From positions 14,016 through 52,789 of the forward strand of contig NZ_SUEO01000011.1 of assembly GCF_004962925.1 (NCBI RefSeq): a stretch of 38,774 bases of DNA, written 5' to 3'. This document shows positions 27,209 to 33,321 of this stretch, one piece after another (position 1 is the stretch's first letter; every line of letters begins with the position of its first letter). A model generated the notes under the pieces. It was not told the origin of the DNA and did not search any database. It worked only from the letters and a program-made list of their open reading frames with translations. A program made the position numbers and the translations under genes. The stretch comes from Mesorhizobium sp. (GTDB lineage: Bacteria; Pseudomonadota; Alphaproteobacteria; Rhizobiales; Rhizobiaceae).

Positions 27209-27928
27209 CTATTCCACGCTGAGCCGATACCCAATACCGCGCACGGTCTGCAGCCAGACCGGATTGGACGGATCGCGTTCGATCTTGCGGCGCAGCCTGT
27301 TGATCTGGACGTCGATGGTGCGCTCGCCGACTTCGGACTCGTCGCCGACAAGTTCATGGCGCGGTATCGTTTCGCCGGCCCGCGACGCGAAGATCGCTAG
27401 GATCTCCTGCTCGCGGTCCGTCAGCTTCAGGGCCTCGCCGCCGCGCTTGAGCTCCCGCCTGGCGATCTGGAAGGTGTAAGGGCCGAAGACCAGTTGCTCG
27501 ACCTTGGGCGTCGTTGCCGGACCGCCGCGGCGCAGGATGTTGTTGATGCGCAGGATCAATTCGCGGGGATCGAAAGGCTTCGGCAGATAGTCGTCGGCGC
27601 CGGCCTCGAGCCCGGTGATCCGGCTGTCGGTTTCGGAAAGCGCGGTAAGCATCAGGATCGGCACGTTCTTGGTCGCCCGCAGCGCCTTGGCGAGGTCGAC
27701 GCCGGTTTCGCCCGGCATCATGATATCGAGCACGAGCAGGTCAAAATCGAGGCCGGCGAGCTTGCGCCGCGCTTCGCCGGAATTTCCGGCAACGGTGACG
27801 CGAAAACCGTTTTCGGTCAGATATTGTTTTAGAAGATTGCGGATACGAGTATCGTCATCGATCACCAGCAGATGCGGCGCATCATCATCCGGTGCTGCCG
27901 GTTGATCAACCCTTTCAATGGTCTCCAT
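27209..27928 (-). CDS. OmpR-family response regulator
   Basis: A 239-residue two-component regulator. The receiver has the acidic pocket VIDDDTRIRN, phospho-Asp68 in LLVLDIMMPGETG, Thr in ILMLTALSE and Lys in DYLPKPFDPREL. The C-terminal winged-helix domain includes LTDREQEILAIFASRAGE and ERTIDVQINRLRRKIERDPS. The ATG at 27928 lies inside the 3' end of the MarR gene (14-base overlap), suggesting translational coupling. A longer in-frame start at 27958 is less likely. Confidence 0.95.
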   Translation of the reverse strand: METIERVDQPAAPDDDAPHLLVIDDDTRIRNLLKQYLTENGFRVTVAGNSGEARRKLAGLDFDLLVLDIMMPGETGVDLAKALRATKNVPILMLTALSETDSRITGLEAGADDYLPKPFDPRELILRINNILRRGGPATTPKVEQLVFGPYTFQIARRELKRGGEALKLTDREQEILAIFASRAGETIPRHELVGDESEVGERTIDVQINRLRRKIERDPSNPVWLQTVRGIGYRLSVE

Positions 27929-28448
27929 GGCTTTTCCCTGACATTTTTGCGGGCACAATGTCGATCTGCGCCCTTAGTTCCGGATTGACCATCGCTTCCA
28001 GGAAGCGTTCGATCAAGGCGCGTTCGGTGGCTCCGAAATCTTCCAATGCAGCATGGATGCGGCGCGACTGTGGCCGTGCCAGCGCCAGCGCCAGGGCGCG
28101 GCCCTTGGCCGTCGGATAGAGTTCGCGCTGGCGGCGATCGCGCGGACCCTGCAACTGGACGACGTGATCGGTGTCGATCAGTTGCTTGAGCACGCGCGCC
28201 AGGCTCTGCTTGGTGATCTTCAGTACGTCGAGGAGTTCGGCGACCGTCAGGCCCGGCCTGCGATTGACGAAATGCAGAACCCGGTGATGGGCGCGGCCGA
28301 AGCCATAATCGGACAGGATCTGGTCCGGATCGGAGGTAAAATCGCGATAGGCGAAGAAGAACAACTCGATGATGGCAAAGTCGATGCCGTCCTCGTCGGT
28401 GACCGCCGTCCTGATCGGTTTTCCGGCTGGGTGGCTGCGATCCGTCAT
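27915..28448 (-). CDS. MarR-family transcriptional regulator
   Basis: A 177-residue winged-helix regulator: SDYGFGRAHHRVLHFVNRRP, then the recognition region LTVAELLDVLKITKQSLARV and the wing GPRDRRQRELYPTAKGRAL. The ATG at 28448 has GGAG five bases upstream. It is divergent from ilvE, and a long dyad lies between the two. It overlaps the response-regulator gene downstream. Target genes are inferred from context only. Confidence 0.92.
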   Translation of the reverse strand: MTDRSHPAGKPIRTAVTDEDGIDFAIIELFFFAYRDFTSDPDQILSDYGFGRAHHRVLHFVNRRPGLTVAELLDVLKITKQSLARVLKQLIDTDHVVQLQGPRDRRQRELYPTAKGRALALALARPQSRRIHAALEDFGATERALIERFLEAMVNPELRAQIDIVPAKMSGKSHGDH

Positions 28449-28465
28449 CTTTTCTCCGTGCGAAA

Positions 28466-28500
28466 GGGAAATTATGTCAGTACTATTGACGTAATTTCCC
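28466..28500. promoter_or_regulatory. 35-base dyad, probable MarR operator
   Basis: Outer arms GGGAAATTA (28466-28474) and TAATTTCCC (28492-28500) and inner arms GTCA (28476-28479) and TGAC (28487-28490) are all symmetric about base 28483. It lies 18 bases upstream of the marR start and overlaps a likely ilvE promoter. The size and symmetry suit a MarR dimer pair; binding is inferred. Confidence 0.65.
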
Positions 28501-28514
28501 GGCAATGGTAATTT
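28486..28514 (+). promoter_or_regulatory. Likely sigma70-type promoter for ilvE
   Basis: TTGACG (28486-28491), a 17-base spacer and TAATTT (28509-28514). The -35 box lies inside the right half of the MarR-like dyad, so a bound repressor would block it. The leader to the ilvE ATG would be about 175 bases. Confidence 0.5.
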
Positions 28515-28696
28515 TTGACAAGCTTTTCGGCGGATTGCGAACGAAAAGGCAAGGGAAAGCCGTTTTTCCGGAACTTCCTGTGTTTGCCAGGCCTTATATA
28601 TCCGCCTACGCTTCGAGATACCGGCCGCCTGGTGCGGCTGACAAGAAACGCGCAACGACACAATGATGTGCGGGCGACCGCCCGCGGGAGGTTACC

Positions 28697-29590
28697 ATGG
28701 CATCCGTTCCCTTTGACCAAATGGACGGCTTTATCTGGATGAACGGCGAGTTCGTCAAATGGGCCGACGCCAAGATCCACGTGCTGACCCATGGCCTGCA
28801 CTACGCCAGCGCGGTGTTCGAGGGCGAGCGCGCCTATGGCGGCGAGATTTTTAAACTCACCGACCATAGCGAGCGCCTGCACGAATCGGCACGCCTGCTC
28901 GGCTTCAAGATTCCCTATTCGGTTGCCGAGATCGATGACGCCTGCCGCACGCTGTTGAAGAAGCAGGGCTTTCAGGATGCCTATGTCCGGCCGATCGCCT
29001 GGCGCGGCAGCGAACAAATGGGCGTTTCGGCGCAAAACAGCCGGATCAACTGCGCCATCGCCATCTGGCAGTGGCCGAGCTATTTCGATCCGGCACAGAA
29101 GCTGAAGGGCATCCGTCTCGATCTGGCCGAATGGCGCCGCCCCGATCCGCGGACTGCGCCGTCGAAATCGAAGGCTGCCGGCCTCTACATGATTTGCACC
29201 ATGTCCAAGCATGCCGCCGAAGCCAAGGGCTATTCCGACGCCATGATGCTCGACTGGCGCGGCCAGGTTGCGGAAGCGACCGGCGCCAATATCTTCTTCG
29301 TCAAGGACGGCAAGATCCACACCCCCACCCCCGATTGCTTCCTCGACGGCATCACCCGGCGTACGGTGATCGGCCTCGCCAAGGATCGCGGCTTCGAGGT
29401 CATCGAGCGGGCCATCATGCCGGAAGAGCTCGAGGGCTTCCAGCAGTGCTTCCTCACCGGGACGGCGGCCGAGGTGACGCCCGTTTCAGAGATCGGTCCA
29501 TACCGATTCGAGGTGGGAGAAATCGCCAAGACTCTGATGAACGACTATTCTGCGGCCGTTCAACCCAAGCATGCGATCGCCGCAGAATAA
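28697..29590 (+). CDS. ilvE: Branched-chain amino acid aminotransferase
   Basis: A 297-residue class IV PLP aminotransferase that catalyses the last step of Val, Leu and Ile synthesis. Motifs are GLHYASAVFEGERAY, the PLP Lys in SKSKAAGLY (Lys159), and the class IV signature EATGANIFFVKDGKIHTPTP followed by FLDGITRRTVIGLAKD. The ATG at 28697 has GGGAGG upstream. It is divergent from a MarR gene and followed by a good terminator. Confidence 0.95.
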   Translation: MASVPFDQMDGFIWMNGEFVKWADAKIHVLTHGLHYASAVFEGERAYGGEIFKLTDHSERLHESARLLGFKIPYSVAEIDDACRTLLKKQGFQDAYVRPIAWRGSEQMGVSAQNSRINCAIAIWQWPSYFDPAQKLKGIRLDLAEWRRPDPRTAPSKSKAAGLYMICTMSKHAAEAKGYSDAMMLDWRGQVAEATGANIFFVKDGKIHTPTPDCFLDGITRRTVIGLAKDRGFEVIERAIMPEELEGFQQCFLTGTAAEVTPVSEIGPYRFEVGEIAKTLMNDYSAAVQPKHAIAAE

Positions 29591-29617
29591 CGAAAGTCAC
29601 AGCTTTTTTAACAAGTA

Positions 29618-29647
29618 GGGGCGGTTTTCGGGCTGCCCCTTTTATTT
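29618..29647 (+). terminator. Rho-independent terminator of ilvE
   Basis: GGGGCGG (29618-29624) pairs with CTGCCCC (29633-29639) through 7 bp with one G-U, and is followed by TTTTATTT. It is 28 bases after the ilvE stop. Confidence 0.85.
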
Positions 29648-29735
29648 AAGCACTTCTGCATTTGACTTTCGTCCAATTCGGCGTCTCATGATGGTGTCGG
29701 CCCGGGAGGCTGGCAGCTATGGAGGGACTGGTAAC

Positions 29736-30053
29736 ATGGACATGAACACGCTTCTTCCGATCATTATTCAGGTGATTACGGGTATCATCGGTGGTCAGGC
29801 GGTGGGCGCGGCGATCAAGACGGCGGCGATGGGTCAGCTTCCCAAAATTCTGGGCGGCGCCGTTGGCGGCGTCGGCGGCGCGGCGATCCTCGGCAGCCTG
29901 CTCGGCGGCGGTACGATCGATCCGGCTGCAGCCGCAGCGGCAACTAGCGGATTGGGCAGCGCGCTGAATGTGCAAAACATCGTTGGCGGTGCCGGCGGCG
30001 GCGCCATTCTGACCGGTATCATCGGTGCGGTCATGAATGCGATGAAGAAATAA
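29736..30053 (+). CDS. Gly/Ala-rich small membrane-associated protein, unrecognised
   Basis: A 105-residue protein with hydrophobic, Gly-rich segments: LLPIIIQVITGIIGGQAVGA, LGGAVGGVGGAAILGSLLGG and IVGGAGGGAILTGIIGAVMN. The repeated GG pattern suggests close-packed helices or a glycine-zipper type protein. The ATG at 29736 follows GGAGGG by 9 bases; an in-frame ATG at 29688 is less well placed. It sits between two strong terminators and so forms its own transcription unit. Function unknown. Confidence 0.75.
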   Translation: MDMNTLLPIIIQVITGIIGGQAVGAAIKTAAMGQLPKILGGAVGGVGGAAILGSLLGGGTIDPAAAAAATSGLGSALNVQNIVGGAGGGAILTGIIGAVMNAMKK

Positions 30054-30076
30054 GCCTGGCGGTTTCGGGCTTTCGC

Positions 30077-30105
30077 ATGGGCGGCTTCGGCCGCCCATTT
30101 CTTTT
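30077..30105 (+). terminator. Strong rho-independent terminator
   Basis: A 9-bp perfect stem ATGGGCGGC / GCCGCCCAT closed by a TTCG tetraloop and followed by TTTCTTTT. It ends the small Gly-rich gene. Confidence 0.9.
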
Positions 30106-30177
30106 GATGTCCGTGCCAACGGTGGACGCCGTTTGCATGTGTCTCTACATCAGGGGCGACACAGCGAAAGGACGATC

Positions 30178-30819
30178 ATGGGTCAACTCAATGCCGGTAT
30201 CGTGCCGGTCACGGCCTTCCAGCAAAACTGCACCATCCTCTTCGACATGGACGACAGACAAGGCGTCGTCGTCGATCCGGGCGGCGACATCGACAAGGTG
30301 CTGGCGGTGCTGAAGGATAATGCGATCAACGCCGGCGCGATCTGGATCACGCACGGTCATATCGACCATGCCGGCGGCGCCATGGAACTGAAGGAGGCGC
30401 TCGGCGTCGAGATCATCGGCCCGCATGAGGCTGACCGTCCATTGCTCGCCAATCTCGAGAACCAGGCAAAACTCTACGGCATCACCGATCCGGTGCGTAA
30501 TTGCGTGCCCGACCGCTTTCTCAGCGAAGGAGATACCGTCTCGTTCGGCCAGCACGCATTCGAGGTCTTTCATTGCCCCGGCCATGCGCCCGGCCATGTC
30601 GTCTACTACAATCGTGCTGCGAAGTTCGCCCATGTCGGCGATGTGCTGTTCCGCGGCTCGGTCGGGCGCACCGACCTGCCGGGCGGCGACCACGCCGCGC
30701 TGATCGCCTCGATCAAGGACAAGCTTTTGCCGCTCGGCGACGACATCGGCTTCATCTGCGGCCATGGTCCCGGAGGCCGCTTCGGCGAAGAGCGCCGGAG
30801 TAATCCGTTCCTGATTTAA
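30178..30819 (+). CDS. MBL-fold metallohydrolase, YcbL/glyoxalase II-like
   Basis: A 213-residue metallo-beta-lactamase-fold hydrolase. The zinc motif THGHIDHAGG (HxHxDH), the His in CPGHAPGHVVYY, the Asp in FAHVGDVLFRGSVGRTDLPGG and the last His in GFICGHGPGGRFGEERRSNP are all present. This matches the short YcbL type II glyoxalases, which lack the glutathione-binding domain. The ATG at 30178 has AAAGGA upstream. The substrate is not certain. Confidence 0.9.
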   Translation: MGQLNAGIVPVTAFQQNCTILFDMDDRQGVVVDPGGDIDKVLAVLKDNAINAGAIWITHGHIDHAGGAMELKEALGVEIIGPHEADRPLLANLENQAKLYGITDPVRNCVPDRFLSEGDTVSFGQHAFEVFHCPGHAPGHVVYYNRAAKFAHVGDVLFRGSVGRTDLPGGDHAALIASIKDKLLPLGDDIGFICGHGPGGRFGEERRSNPFLI

Positions 30820-30885
30820 GGCGCGTCACGTCTGATGAGCCTCATGCGACGCGCATCAGTCTCTTGTCTTGCGCATGCCGACAAC

Positions 30886-30922
30886 AAAAAAGCGCTGGCC
30901 TTGCGGACAGCGCCTTTGTTTT
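30886..30922. terminator. Bidirectional terminator between MBL and BA14K genes
   Basis: GCGCTG (30892-30897) pairs with CAGCGC (30908-30913). An A-run (30886-30891) lies on one side and TTTGTTTT on the other, so the stem can terminate both convergent transcripts. It is stronger on the minus strand, where six T follow. Confidence 0.65.
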
Positions 30923-30933
30923 GGGGCAGGGAA

Positions 30934-31018
30934 GCCTTAAAGCGCATTGCGCTTTAAGGCCTTGTCTTTGTGCATGTCGTTATCCCCAAAACCGCTATTC
31001 ACTTTTGGGCGACATGCA
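30934..31018. repeat. Composite palindromic element, copy 2
   Basis: Module A (30934-30960) is a perfect 13+1+13 inverted repeat with half-site GCCTTAAAGCGCA. Module B has arms TGCATGTCG (30971-30979) and CGACATGCA (31010-31018), an inner CCCAAAA / TTTTGGG pair and a central CCGCTATTCAC. It abuts the BA14K stop codon. Confidence 0.85.
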
Positions 31019-31435
31019 TTAGTTCGCGGTGCAGAAATGCTGTTCGCCGTCATAGCCGGTGAACGTACCGGTGCGGGAGTTGAATGAGCGATAGCGATCC
31101 GAACAATATTCATACCAGCCACGGGTCCACGGCTCGGCGTAGCCGTCATTGTAGACGACACGCGGTTCCGCGTAGTAGCGGCGCACCGGGGCGGGGCGTG
31201 GATAACGCCCATAATCGTCATAGCCGGGATCGTAGTAGCTGGGCTGCGGGTTGTTGAGCGCACCAACGATCAGGGCGCCGGCCGCGAGGCCAAGGACGCC
31301 TGCCGCGATCGCGTCGCCATTGCCACGATGGTGGTGCCGGTGGCGCCACTCACCAGCACTGGCCGCTGGCAAGGTCGCAAGCGTGGTCGCGACAATCGCG
31401 GCGGACAGGATGGTGGTCTTGAAAATTCGGTTCAT
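31019..31435 (-). CDS. BA14K-family secreted protein
   Basis: A 138-residue protein with a Sec signal peptide (to about ASAGE), a His/Arg cluster (EWRHRHHHRG), a hydrophobic Gly/Ala stretch (AGVLGLAAGALIVGALN), a Tyr/Pro-rich middle and a BA14K end: WYEYCSDRYRSFNSRTGTF, then GYDGEQHFC. BA14K proteins are lectin-like antigens first described in Brucella and common in rhizobia. The role here is inferred from family. Confidence 0.85.
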   Translation of the reverse strand: MNRIFKTTILSAAIVATTLATLPAASAGEWRHRHHHRGNGDAIAAGVLGLAAGALIVGALNNPQPSYYDPGYDDYGRYPRPAPVRRYYAEPRVVYNDGYAEPWTRGWYEYCSDRYRSFNSRTGTFTGYDGEQHFCTAN

Positions 31436-31652
31436 GTCGGTCTCCTTCGTGCCGGCCCGGTAATTTGGGGATGCGGTCCGGCTTTATCGAAGACTAGTAG
31501 GCGACCGTGGCTGAACGGGGGCTGAACGAAATTGGCGGGCTGAGATCAATCGACTTTCATCGATCAGGCATGGCGCGAGCCACAAATATTGCACGCTCAA
31601 CAAGGAGCGGACCTGCCCTGCGGAATCCGTCCGATGCTGTCTCGATCCCGGC

Positions 31653-31865
31653 TCAGCCGATCGACAGGTTGACGGCTTTCGGACCCTTGCCGCGCTTGTC
31701 CGGCTCGGTGTCGAATGTTACCTTCTGCCCATCCTCAAGACCGGGAAGACCCGACGCCTGCACGGCCGAAATATGGACGAAGACATCCTTCGCGCCATCA
31801 TCCGGCGTGATGAAGCCGAAGCCTTTGGCATGATTGAAGAATTTGACGGTGCCGGTCTGCGGCAT
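31653..31865 (-). CDS. Cold-shock protein (CspA family), copy 1
   Basis: A 70-residue single cold-shock domain protein that binds single-stranded RNA and DNA. RNP1 is [10 protein letters not shown] and RNP2 is VFVHIS. The ATG at 31865 has AAAGGAG upstream; an ATG further out (MMGSKELP) is rejected because that ribosome-binding site lies inside it. It is tandem with a close paralogue and has its own promoter, with a leader of about 55 bases. Confidence 0.95.
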   Translation of the reverse strand: MPQTGTVKFFNHAKGFGFITPDDGAKDVFVHISAVQASGLPGLEDGQKVTFDTEPDKRGKGPKAVNLSIG

Positions 31866-31896
31866 GGGAAGCTCCTTTGATCCCATCAAGTCCAGT

Positions 31897-31953
31897 CTCG
31901 GGCCGGCAAATGCCCGAGTGGAAATTTGTCGTTTATTTTAGCGTCATCGGCAA
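31897..31953 (-). promoter_or_regulatory. Promoter and leader hairpin of cold-shock gene 1
   Basis: On the minus strand, TTGCCG (31953-31948), a 17-base spacer and GACAAA (31930-31925) are followed at once by a hairpin: CTCGGGC, loop ATTTGCCG, GCCCGAG (31918-31897). The same order occurs before cold-shock gene 2. Confidence 0.6.
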
Positions 31954-31992
31954 GAGAAAGTTTTGCGAGCATTGGCTTGCCTTCTCGGGCAC

Positions 31993-32024
31993 GAAAAAAG
32001 GCGCGACGAAAAGCGCCGCGCCTT
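31993..32024 (-). terminator. Terminator of cold-shock gene 2
   Basis: On the minus strand, AAGGCGCG and CGCGCCTT form an 8-bp stem followed by a T-run (complement of the A-run at 31994-31999). It separates the two cold-shock transcription units. Confidence 0.8.
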
Positions 32025-32121
32025 CGAAAACTCGGATCCGGCGCTGAAAGCCGGCACAAGGCCCTGTGGAGACCTCAGGCAGAGTTCCTGAGCACGTCCG
32101 AGCGGACGTGCGCGCGACGGT

Positions 32122-32334
32122 TCAGTCGGCGCGGAGATTGACCGCCTTCGGCCCTTTGCCCATCCGGTCCGGCTCGACATCGAAGGTGACCTTCTGGCCA
32201 TCGACGAGCGTGCGCAGGCCCGAAGCCTCGATCGCGGAGATGTGGACGAACACGTCCTTGGCGCCGTCATCTGGCGTGATGAAGCCGAAGCCTTTGGTTG
32301 CGTTGAAGAACTTAACGGTGCCGGTCTGGGCCAT
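32122..32334 (-). CDS. Cold-shock protein (CspA family), copy 2
   Basis: A 70-residue cold-shock domain protein, closely similar to copy 1 ([20 protein letters not shown] versus [20 protein letters not shown]). RNP1 and RNP2 are intact. AAGGAG precedes the ATG. The likely transcript start near 32533 gives a leader of about 200 bases, of the long type seen in cold-regulated csp genes. Confidence 0.95.
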   Translation of the reverse strand: MAQTGTVKFFNATKGFGFITPDDGAKDVFVHISAIEASGLRTLVDGQKVTFDVEPDRMGKGPKAVNLRAD

Positions 32335-32512
32335 TGGGGAAACTCCTTCACCCGTGTCAGTCTTGTGGTTTGCCCGCCGCCTGACGCCGTGGGCAAGTCC
32401 CGGTGGTTGCTTCGGCAGTCATGCATTGGCGCATGGTCAAAACCCCCCGCCGAAAAACGGGGCCGTCAGAGATTCACAGTATCGGGGAAAGGTCGTCCAA
32501 AACGTTCCGCTC

Positions 32513-32569
32513 TCCGGGTCGCAAATGCCCGAACACAAAATTTATCGCACGGAAAGGTGATCGTTGCAA
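32513..32569 (-). promoter_or_regulatory. Promoter and leader hairpin of cold-shock gene 2
   Basis: On the minus strand, TTGCAA (32569-32564), 17 bases and GATAAA (32546-32541, with an extended TGC before it) are followed by a hairpin with TTCGGG and CCCGGA arms and a CATTTGCGA loop (32533-32513). Spacing, -10 flank and hairpin loop match those of cold-shock gene 1. Between this hairpin and the ATG (32335-32512) I see no other clear element, and 32570-32759 holds no convincing gene. Confidence 0.6.
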
Positions 32570-32759
32570 GGTAGCGCCCGCGGGCCTCCCGACGGGCGCA
32601 TTCCGACGCATGGCACCGATAGGCTGGGGTGCTCGTCCGGTCCTCGGTCAGTGCCCGGCCACGCATGGTCCAGCGGGCTGGGAGCTTGCAAACAGGGGTT
32701 GCATTTGGCCGAGGAATAGCGAGGATTGACCTGGAGTGGAGCGCGTTTTGCATTTTTTG

Positions 32760-32807
32760 TGCATATCGTTATCCCAAAACCGCTGCGCACTTTTGGGCGG
32801 CATGCGT
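32760..32807. repeat. Composite palindromic element, copy 3
   Basis: Module B with outer arms TGCATATCG / CGGCATGCG, inner CCCAAAA / TTTTGGG and centre CCGCTGCGCAC. Module A upstream (about 32740) is degenerate. It lies 27 bases before the Kazal gene. Confidence 0.75.
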
Positions 32808-32834
32808 GGGAGCGGGGGCTCGGGAGGTATAGTC

Positions 32835-33236
32835 ATGAAATTTCTTGCGGCAATCTTCTCGCGGCAGGGTTTTGCTATCCTGTTGCTGTCGGCAGTTCTT
32901 GCGGCCTGTACTGCGGTGGTGGTGGATGAAGGACCGGGGTACCGTCCGCCAAGGCCCGGGCCGCAATTCTGCACCAAGCAGTATGATCCGGTCTGCGCCC
33001 GGCGTGGCGGCGACCGCCAGACCTTCGCCAATGCCTGCCTTGCCGAGCGAGCCGGGTATCGCATCATCCGCGACGGCCAGTGCCGCGACGGTGGCGGCGG
33101 CGGTGAGGAGCAGACATTCTGCACCCGCGAGTATGCCCCCGTCTGTGCACGCCGCCGTGGCGACCTGCGGACCTTCCCCAACGCATGCGAGGCCCGTGCC
33201 GCCGATTATCGCATCGTCGGAGACGGCCCCTGCTGA
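32835..33236 (+). CDS. Lipoprotein with two Kazal-type inhibitor-like domains
   Basis: A 133-residue protein with a signal peptide and lipobox LAAC (Cys25). It carries two near-identical cysteine modules: FCTKQYDPVCARRGGDRQTF then ANAC...GQC (Cys 46, 54, 68, 83), and FCTREYAPVCARRRGDLRTF then PNAC...GPC (Cys 96, 104, 118, 133). The CTxxYxPVCA...TFxNAC pattern is Kazal; each unit has four rather than six cysteines, as in short bacterial forms. A Gly-rich linker joins them. It may guard the envelope against serine proteases; this is inferred. GGGAGG precedes the ATG. Confidence 0.85.
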   Translation: MKFLAAIFSRQGFAILLLSAVLAACTAVVVDEGPGYRPPRPGPQFCTKQYDPVCARRGGDRQTFANACLAERAGYRIIRDGQCRDGGGGGEEQTFCTREYAPVCARRRGDLRTFPNACEARAADYRIVGDGPC

Positions 33237-33246
33237 GAGCTGCTTT

Positions 33247-33270
33247 CCTCTCCGTCTCCGGACGGGGAGG
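33247..33270. repeat. Hairpin between the convergent Kazal and EAL genes
   Basis: CCTCTCCGTC (33247-33256) pairs with GACGGGGAGG (33261-33270) through 10 bp with one G-U and a four-base loop. There is no T-run, so it may be an intergenic hairpin rather than a classic terminator. Confidence 0.5.
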
Positions 33271-33321
33271 GCCCATCTATCAACTGGACATAGGCAGGCG
33301 GGCGGCTGGCGCCTCTTGCCT

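Noticed and set aside
28472..29320. 282-residue minus-strand frame over ilvE
   Set aside because: Antisense to the complete ilvE gene and covers the marR-ilvE promoter region.
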